Below are positions 57,315-62,748 of a stretch of 62,748 nt of DNA, piece after piece. The notes beneath the pieces were generated by a model. That model was not told where the DNA came from. It saw only the letters and a program-made list of their open reading frames with translations, and ran no database searches. Origin of the DNA: Clostridiales bacterium (GTDB lineage: Bacteria > Bacillota > Clostridia > Oscillospirales > Oscillospiraceae). The stretch covers positions 1 to 62,748 of the forward strand of contig JALFUW010000090.1 of NCBI GenBank assembly GCA_022786995.1, read 5' to 3'. Each line of letters begins with the position of its first letter. Position 1 is the first letter of the stretch. The translations under genes were made by a program, and so were the position numbers.

Positions 57315-59203
57315 TGATTAAGACTGCTGAAGAACTGGCGCAGGCGCAGCTGACTGCCTGTGAAGAAATTAAGCTCTATGACTGCCGGATTCTTGTGTGC
57401 TCCGGCACCGGCTGTATCGCCACCGGCTCCAACAAGATTCATGAGATTTTCTCTGAACTGGTTAAGCAGACCCCGGGCGTGGAACTGGTGTTCTCCCCCT
57501 GCGGCGGTCACCACGACGACAAGGCCGTAGGTGTCAAGAAGACCGGCTGTCAGGGCTTCTGTGAGCTGGGCCCCCTGGTCCGCATCCAGAAGGGCGACAA
57601 GGTCACCCAGTATGTCAAGGTTCAGCCCGACGACTGCAAGGAGATTCTGGAAAAGAGCGTCATCGGTGACGAAATCATCGAGCGTCTGCTCTACAAGAAG
57701 GGCGATCAGGCCTATGTCCAGCCCGACGAGATTCCCTTCATCGCAAAGCAGACGAGAATCGTTCTGGAGAACTGCGGCAAGTTCGACGCCGAGTCTCTGG
57801 ACGAATACCTGGCCGCCGGCGGCTTTGCCGCGCTGAAGAAGGCCATGTTCGAAATGACCCGGGACGACGTCATCAACGAAGTGGACGCCTCCGGCCTCCG
57901 GGGCCGCGGCGGCGGCGGCTTCCCCACCGGCAAGAAGTGGAAGCAGGTTGCCCGTCAGAAGGAAACCGAGCGCTATGTGGTCTGTAACGGTGACGAGGGC
58001 GACCCCGGCGCCTTCATGGACGGCTCCGTCATGGAAGGCGACCCCTTCAAGCTGATCGAAGGCATGATGATCGCCGGCTACGCCGTCCGTGCCGAGAACG
58101 GCTACATCTACGTCCGTGCCGAGTATCCCATGAGCGTTGCCCGCCTCAAGAACGCCATCACCCTTCTGGAGGAGCGGGGCCTGCTGGGCGACAACATCCT
58201 GGGCACCGACTTTAGCTTCCATATGCACATCAACAAGGGCGCCGGAGCCTTCGTCTGCGGCGAAGGCTCCGCCCTGACCGCCTCCATCGAGGGCAACCGC
58301 GGTATGCCCAGAACCAAGCCCCCCAGAACCGTTGAAAAGGGTCTGTGGGAAAAGCCCACGGTTCTGAACAACGTGGAAACCTACGCCAACGTGCCCAAGA
58401 TTATCCTGCAGGGCGCGGATTGGTTCAAGTCCATCGGCACCCCCGGCAGCCCCGGCTGCAAGACCTTCTCCCTCACCGGCGCCATCGAGAACACCGGCCT
58501 GATCGAAGTCCCCATGGGCTCCACCCTGCGGCAGATCATCTTCGACATCGGCGGCGGCCTGAAGAACGGCGCGGACTTCAAGGCTGTGCAGATCGGCGGT
58601 CCCTCCGGCGGCTGTCTGACGGAGGCCCATCTGGACGTGCCTCTGGACTTCGACTCCGTGAAGAAGTACAACGCCATCATCGGCTCCGGCGGCATGGTGG
58701 TCATGGGTCAGGACACCTGTATGGTGGAGGTCGCCCGGTTCTTCATGAGCTTTACCCAGCGGGAATCCTGCGGCAAGTGCACTCCCTGCCGGGAAGGCAC
58801 CAAGCGGATGCTGGAGATTCTGGAGCGCATCGTAAACGGTCAGGGCAAGCTGGAGGATCTGGACACCCTGGAAGAGCTGGCCAAGATGATTCAGACCATG
58901 GCACTGTGCGGTCTGGGCAAGTCCGCTCCTCTGCCGGTTCTGTCTACGCTGGCTACCTTCCGGGATGAGTACATCGAGCACATCGTGGACAAGAAGTGCC
59001 GCGCCAAGCAGTGCACCGCTCTGCGCCGCTATGTCATCAATCCCGAGTTCTGTAAGGGCTGCTCCAAGTGTGCCCGGAACTGCCCCGTCAACGCCATCTC
59101 CGGCGTGGTCAAGAAGCCCTACACCATCGATTCCAACAAGTGCATCAAGTGTGGCGCCTGTAAGGAGAACTGCGCCTTCGATGCCATCTATGTGGAAGCA
59201 TAA
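57314..59203 (+). CDS. hydB: [FeFe] hydrogenase subunit B (NuoF-like, FMN/NAD site)
   Basis: A 629-residue flavoprotein. An N-terminal thioredoxin-like [2Fe-2S] domain (VCSGTGCIATGS, KKTGCQGFCELGP) is followed by the NuoF core: LRGRGGGGFPTGKKW (FMN/NADH), VVCNGDEGDPGAFMD and SCGKCTPCREGTKRM for a [4Fe-4S] cluster. Two ferredoxin-type clusters end the protein (CKGCSKCARNCP and CIKCGACKENCA). This architecture is that of electron-bifurcating HydB, which couples NADH and reduced ferredoxin to H2. Confidence 0.95.
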   Translation: MIKTAEELAQAQLTACEEIKLYDCRILVCSGTGCIATGSNKIHEIFSELVKQTPGVELVFSPCGGHHDDKAVGVKKTGCQGFCELGPLVRIQKGDKVTQYVKVQPDDCKEILEKSVIGDEIIERLLYKKGDQAYVQPDEIPFIAKQTRIVLENCGKFDAESLDEYLAAGGFAALKKAMFEMTRDDVINEVDASGLRGRGGGGFPTGKKWKQVARQKETERYVVCNGDEGDPGAFMDGSVMEGDPFKLIEGMMIAGYAVRAENGYIYVRAEYPMSVARLKNAITLLEERGLLGDNILGTDFSFHMHINKGAGAFVCGEGSALTASIEGNRGMPRTKPPRTVEKGLWEKPTVLNNVETYANVPKIILQGADWFKSIGTPGSPGCKTFSLTGAIENTGLIEVPMGSTLRQIIFDIGGGLKNGADFKAVQIGGPSGGCLTEAHLDVPLDFDSVKKYNAIIGSGGMVVMGQDTCMVEVARFFMSFTQRESCGKCTPCREGTKRMLEILERIVNGQGKLEDLDTLEELAKMIQTMALCGLGKSAPLPVLSTLATFRDEYIEHIVDKKCRAKQCTALRRYVINPEFCKGCSKCARNCPVNAISGVVKKPYTIDSNKCIKCGACKENCAFDAIYVEA

Positions 59204-59215
59204 GGAGGGGAAATC

Positions 59216-60910
59216 ATGGGAACTATCACAATTAACGGTAAAAAGTACGAATTTACCAACGAAAAAAATATCCTGACCATCATCCGCAACGCGGGTATCG
59301 AGGTTCCTACCCTGTGCTATCAGCCCGAGCTTTCTGTGTTCGGCGCCTGCCGCCTGTGTACGGTGGAGGACGACCGGGGCCGGTGCTTTGCCTCCTGCTC
59401 CGAGGAGCCCCGGGACGGTATGGTGATCTATACCCACACCGAGCGTCTGCGCAAGCACCGCAAGCTGATTGTGGAGCTGCTGCTGGCGGCCCACTGCCGG
59501 GACTGCACCACCTGCGACAAGCACGGCAAGTGCAAGCTGCAGCAGCTGGCCTACCAGATGGGCATCAATCAGGTTCGCTTCGAGAACCACCGGGAAGAGC
59601 AGCCTGTTGACTTCTCCTCCCCCTCCATCGTCCGGGATCCCAACAAGTGCGTGCTGTGCGGCAACTGCGTCCGGGCCTGCTCCGAGCTTCAGGGCATCGG
59701 CGTGCTGGGCTTTGCCCACCGCGGCACCGACGCCATTGTGACCCCCGCCTTCAACCGCCCGATGGCGGAGACCAACTGTGTGGCCTGCGGCCAGTGCCGG
59801 GTGGTCTGTCCCACCGGTGCCCTGACCATCCATCACAATATGACCGAGGTCTGGCAGGCCCTGGGCGACAAGAACACCCGTGTGGTGGCTCAGATCGCTC
59901 CCGCCGTCCGTGTTGCCGTCAGCGAGGCCTTCGGCCTGCCCAAGGGCGAGAACTCCATCGGCAAGATCGTGGCTGCCCTGCACCGCATGGGCTTCGATCA
60001 GGTTTACGACACCACCTATTCTGCCGACCTGACCATCATGGAGGAGGCTGCCGAGTTCCTGGATCGGGTAGCAAACGGCGGCACCCTGCCGCTGATGACC
60101 TCCTGCTGCCCCGCCTGGGTCAAGTTTGTGGAGAATGAGTATCCCGAGTTCAAACCCAATATTTCCACCTGCCGTTCTCCTCAGGGTATGTTCTCCGCCG
60201 TGCTGAAGGAGTACTACCGGGATGAGGCCAATGCCCAGGGCAAGAAGACCGTGGTGGTCTCCATCATGCCCTGTACCGCCAAGAAGATGGAAGCCAAGCG
60301 GCCTGATTACCACACCTTCGGCGAGCAGGACACCGACATCGTCCTGACCACCAAGGAGCTGATCCGCATGATCGACGCTCACGGCATCAACTTTGAGGAG
60401 CTGCCCAGCGAGACCTGCGATATGCCCTTCGGCCTTGGTTCCGGCGGCGGCGTGATCTTCGGCACCACCGGCGGTGTTACCGAAGCGGTTCTGCGCCGTC
60501 TGACGGAGGGCAAGGATCCCAACGAACTGGCCACCATCGCCGAGTGCGGTGTCCGCGGCAAGGAAGGCATCCGGGAGTTCACCGTTCCCTACAACGGAAT
60601 CGATGTGAAGATCTGTGTTGCCTCAGGCCTTGCCAATGCCCGGGAGGTGCTGGAATCCATCAAGTCCGGCGAGAAGTCCTACCACTTCATTGAAGTCATG
60701 GCCTGCCCCGGCGGCTGCGTCATGGGCGGCGGTCAGCCCATCAACGGCACCAAGCAGGTGCGCAGAGAGACCCGCCGGCAGGGCCTGTACAACGCCGACC
60801 GCGAGCTGGTATTCAAGCGCCCCCACGAGAACCCCCTGATGGACGTGTTCTACAACGGCCCCTTCAAGGACAAGACCCACGAGCTGCTGCACACCAGCCA
60901 CCACGAATAA
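59216..60910 (+). CDS. hydA: [FeFe] hydrogenase catalytic subunit A
   Basis: Makes or uses H2 at the H-cluster. 564 residues. An N-terminal [2Fe-2S] ferredoxin domain ([15 protein letters not shown]), a His-ligated cluster region ([14 protein letters not shown]), two [4Fe-4S] clusters ([23 protein letters not shown]), then the H-cluster motifs [17 protein letters not shown] and [14 protein letters not shown] in order. With hydC and hydB it makes the trimeric bifurcating type. The maturases HydE, HydF and HydG are not in the window. AAGGAGG precedes the ATG. Confidence 0.96.
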   Translation: MGTITINGKKYEFTNEKNILTIIRNAGIEVPTLCYQPELSVFGACRLCTVEDDRGRCFASCSEEPRDGMVIYTHTERLRKHRKLIVELLLAAHCRDCTTCDKHGKCKLQQLAYQMGINQVRFENHREEQPVDFSSPSIVRDPNKCVLCGNCVRACSELQGIGVLGFAHRGTDAIVTPAFNRPMAETNCVACGQCRVVCPTGALTIHHNMTEVWQALGDKNTRVVAQIAPAVRVAVSEAFGLPKGENSIGKIVAALHRMGFDQVYDTTYSADLTIMEEAAEFLDRVANGGTLPLMTSCCPAWVKFVENEYPEFKPNISTCRSPQGMFSAVLKEYYRDEANAQGKKTVVVSIMPCTAKKMEAKRPDYHTFGEQDTDIVLTTKELIRMIDAHGINFEELPSETCDMPFGLGSGGGVIFGTTGGVTEAVLRRLTEGKDPNELATIAECGVRGKEGIREFTVPYNGIDVKICVASGLANAREVLESIKSGEKSYHFIEVMACPGGCVMGGGQPINGTKQVRRETRRQGLYNADRELVFKRPHENPLMDVFYNGPFKDKTHELLHTSHHE

Positions 60911-60923
60911 TTCCACACGCTTT

Positions 60924-60948
60924 GCGGCTCCGCGAAATGCGGAGCCGC
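60924..60948 (+). terminator. terminator of the hydrogenase operon
   Basis: Perfect 10-bp stem GCGGCTCCGC/GCGGAGCCGC, GAAAT loop, then TTTTCTC. Confidence 0.9.
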
Positions 60949-60958
60949 TTTTCTCATA

Positions 60959-60987
60959 TTGACATTTGCGCCCAAAAAGGATATGGT
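60959..60987 (+). promoter_or_regulatory. promoter of the gene at 61024
   Basis: TTGACA (60959-60964), 17 bases, TATGGT (60982-60987). Confidence 0.7.
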
Positions 60988-61023
60988 AGAGGAAAACCAA
61001 ACGCAAAAAAGAAGTGGGGATAC

Positions 61024-61950
61024 ATGATGCGTGCTGAGAATCTGCCATCTGTTTTTGAGAAACTGGGCCTGCCTGTTGTCCATACGGGCGACGGCTTCTG
61101 GATGTCCCGGAAATCCATTGCGGACATTTTGCTGGAAAAGGATATCCGCACCTACCCCAACGATCAGGGACAGCTCCGGGAGTGCGGCCTGTTCTTTGAC
61201 GACTGGCACCTCTACGCCATTGAGGCTGGTGAGTGGGTCTACTCTCTGGTAAAGCTGCGGGAGCAGGAGCACGACCGGGAGGAGGGCCGCATCGGTGACG
61301 GGGACACCCCCGGCGTGACGGTGAGCTTCATTGCCTTCGACCCGGAAATTCTGATGCGATGTCTGGCAGAGCCTACCATGGAAAACCGCCGGACCATGAA
61401 CCGGGAGATCAACCGGGTGGTGTCCCTGCGGGGGCAGCACCATCATCCGGCGCTGAAAGCCTATTTTGAGAAAACGGAATCCATGGGCGCGTATCTCATT
61501 GCGGAGGAATATGTGCGGAAAATCGCCCTCCTTTCGGAAAATGGCCGGATTCCCACGCCAGATGCCTATCAAAAAGCGAAAAAAGGCAGCCGTCTTCCGG
61601 CGTTTATTGAAAAGAATAATGCCGCAGCCGGATATACCGTCTGCGACCACCAGTCCATTTTTATCCGGGATGGGTTACATCCGAACCCCTTTGAAAAGCT
61701 GGCGATTCTCGCGGCCTACACCGCCGACGTGTCCTTCCCCAGCTTTGCTGCCGAGGTACAGTACCATGCCTGCTTTCTCACAGCCCCGGCCCGGATCCCC
61801 ATTCCCTTTCTGTGTCATTCAATCTACGACAGCGCCATCCGGGCGGACATGACCATCGACGACTGTGAGCTGGAAGGCCCCGCGCCTTTTCACAATCTGA
61901 ACAGCCATTGGGTGCGGCGGCAGGCGCAATGTCACCCGGAATACAAATAA
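61024..61950 (+). CDS. uncharacterised soluble protein
   Basis: A 308-residue protein that I do not recognise. No signal peptide or membrane segment. It has recognisable blocks GLFFDDWHLYAIEAGEWVYSL, LRGQHHHPALKAYFEKTESM and CDHQSIFIRDGLHPNPFEKLAILAAYTADVSFPSF, with several His and Asp but no familiar catalytic pattern. Composition matches its neighbours, so it is probably a native gene. The start is one of two adjacent ATGs after GTGGGGA. It has its own promoter and is followed immediately by a palindromic repeat arm. Confidence 0.7.
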   Translation: MMRAENLPSVFEKLGLPVVHTGDGFWMSRKSIADILLEKDIRTYPNDQGQLRECGLFFDDWHLYAIEAGEWVYSLVKLREQEHDREEGRIGDGDTPGVTVSFIAFDPEILMRCLAEPTMENRRTMNREINRVVSLRGQHHHPALKAYFEKTESMGAYLIAEEYVRKIALLSENGRIPTPDAYQKAKKGSRLPAFIEKNNAAAGYTVCDHQSIFIRDGLHPNPFEKLAILAAYTADVSFPSFAAEVQYHACFLTAPARIPIPFLCHSIYDSAIRADMTIDDCELEGPAPFHNLNSHWVRRQAQCHPEYK

Positions 61951-61976
61951 AAAGCCTTCCCCCCCAAGGGGAAACC
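61950..61976. repeat. single arm of the GCCTTCCCC repeat family
   Basis: AAAAGCCTTCCCC-CCCAA-GGGGAAA. Its first A is the last base of the stop codon of the gene at 61024, as at the U32 stop codon at 11124. It may act as a terminator. Confidence 0.65.
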
Positions 61977-62000
61977 AAAGCTGAAATGGGAGGAAAAACC

Positions 62001-62748
62001 ATGCCGATTCATCCGTTTTTGTTAAAGATACGGCGGAAAAAGGCCTTTGCCATCGGGGGCGCCTGCCTGCTGGCTCTGCTCATCTGCCTTGCGGTGCACC
62101 TCTGCCTGCCTATGCCGAACGGGGCGGCGGTGGACGGATTTGATTTATCCGGCCTGCCCTACTGGAGGGCCCGGATGGAAACGAAAGACGTGTATCCCCA
62201 GCCGCTGCGGGTGTCACTTCCCATGGACGAGCTGCGTTTCGTTCCCGAAGACTGCGGCGTGAAACTACACATGGGCGCGGCGGTTCGTTCGGCTCGAGTC
62301 CGGGGCGAAAATGTGGAACTGCGCACCTTTCTGACAGCCGATGAAGCTGCAATCCGTGAGAAACTGACTAAGTACGCCCAGGAGCACGACACAACCTACC
62401 GGGAGGCGGAGTGGCATCTGACGGGAACCACCCCGGAACTGGCCACGGATCGTTTTGACCCCGAAGCAGAGGGTCAGACTCTGGTGGTTACGGTGGGGCA
62501 GCCGGAGGCACATTTGGATGTAGACAACGCTGTGAATCAAATTCTGGAGGCCTTCTCCCATCCGCTGAGCCGAAATGGAGATCTGATTGAACTGACGGTG
62601 ACACCAGAGCGGATTCCGGAAATGCCCGATTGGGAGGCACTGGCAGCGGAGGTGTTCGTTGAGCCTGTCAATGATGCCCCGGACAGGGAGACCGGGGGTA
62701 TCCTGCCCGGACGTTACGGACAGAGCATCGATGTATCCAATGTGGATA
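62001..62748 (+). CDS. membrane-anchored protein with VanW/YoaR-like peptidoglycan-binding domain, 3' end missing
   Basis: The frame stays open to the right edge (249 codons seen). Residues about 14-36 (AFAIGGACLLALLICLAVHL) are one membrane segment after a basic start. The outside part has ATDRFDPEAEGQTL and VTVGQPEAHLDVDNAVNQIL, then EPVNDAPDRETGGILPGRYG with QSIDVSNV, which resembles the PG_binding_4 domain found before VanW or L,D-transpeptidase domains. The catalytic or C-terminal domain is outside the window. GGGAGG precedes the ATG. Confidence 0.65.
   Translation, partial: MPIHPFLLKIRRKKAFAIGGACLLALLICLAVHLCLPMPNGAAVDGFDLSGLPYWRARMETKDVYPQPLRVSLPMDELRFVPEDCGVKLHMGAAVRSARVRGENVELRTFLTADEAAIREKLTKYAQEHDTTYREAEWHLTGTTPELATDRFDPEAEGQTLVVTVGQPEAHLDVDNAVNQILEAFSHPLSRNGDLIELTVTPERIPEMPDWEALAAEVFVEPVNDAPDRETGGILPGRYGQSIDVSNVD

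Noticed and set aside
57311..60382. Long open frame on the minus strand opposite hydB and hydA (1023 codons)
   Set aside because: Antisense shadow of two certain genes; no family signature and no ribosome binding site.

Overview
The window is high-GC chromosomal DNA of an anaerobic, probably spore-forming Firmicute. I would place it in the class Clostridia, most likely the order Oscillospirales; this is inferred from gene style, and the genus cannot be fixed. The basis is: AGGAGG-type ribosome binding sites before nearly every gene, a PdaA-type spore-cortex deacetylase, PerR with reverse rubrerythrin and rubredoxin, a trimeric [FeFe] hydrogenase, a single-chain glycyl-tRNA synthetase, and many palindromic intergenic repeats. 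No plasmid, prophage, CRISPR array, rRNA or tRNA gene was seen. Both ends cut through a gene.

Layout. Positions 1-6250 hold a GH13 glycosidase (5' end missing), a small Cys-rich protein, pdaA, thiN, a MocR-type regulator and an ADP-ribosylglycohydrolase relative that has lost its metal ligands. Positions 6300-13210 hold, on the minus strand, a U32 peptidase, maf, mreC, mreD and the elongation transpeptidase mrdA; a repeat-bounded DUF559 nuclease cassette sits exactly between the U32 stop codon and maf. Positions 13590-16620 form a metal and oxidative-stress block: a His-rich CsoR/RcnR-family repressor, a divergent His-rich protein with a CooT-type nickel protein, then PerR, reverse rubrerythrin, rubredoxin and a desulforedoxin-like protein. 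Positions 16680-24250 hold a P1 peptidase, a DUF5662 protein, a BlaI repressor with a very large M56 sensor-protease, a cation/proton antiporter and a dense repeat island. Positions 24248-33171 hold glyS, plsC, a membrane protein, cca, an MBL-fold hydrolase, a GH25 lysozyme, a zinc-ribbon membrane protein, a half-size EamA protein and a PsiE-like protein.

Positions 33774-43388 look like a peptidoglycan-recycling locus. An oligopeptide ABC transporter (oppABCDF order) is followed by an LD-carboxypeptidase, a SxxK serine hydrolase, an NlpC/P60 peptidase and a DppA-type D-aminopeptidase, much like the ykf-dpp locus of Bacillus subtilis. Positions 45318-54137 are a phosphate cluster on the minus strand: phoA, a YibE/F-like membrane protein, pstC, pstA, pstB, phoU, phoB and phoR. 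It carries three nearly identical promoters with TTTACA-like boxes every 11 bases. pstS is absent, and one of the three promoters drives no gene before it meets a terminator. A PAS-degenerate GGDEF-EAL protein converges on phoR. Positions 54403-56575 encode a MoxR ATPase with a VWA protein, and 56838-60910 the hydrogenase operon hydC-hydB-hydA. The window ends with an unknown protein and the start of a VanW/peptidoglycan-binding-type membrane protein.

Almost every gap over 100 bases is filled by palindromic repeats of at least six families. One is a REPIN-like pair of inverted hairpins found complete or partial six times; another is the family that in one case encloses the DUF559 gene. The most interesting signals are this DUF559 cassette, the gene-less Pho promoter beside the missing pstS, the metal-less ADP-ribosylhydrolase and the M56 protein with an ectodomain of about 670 residues.
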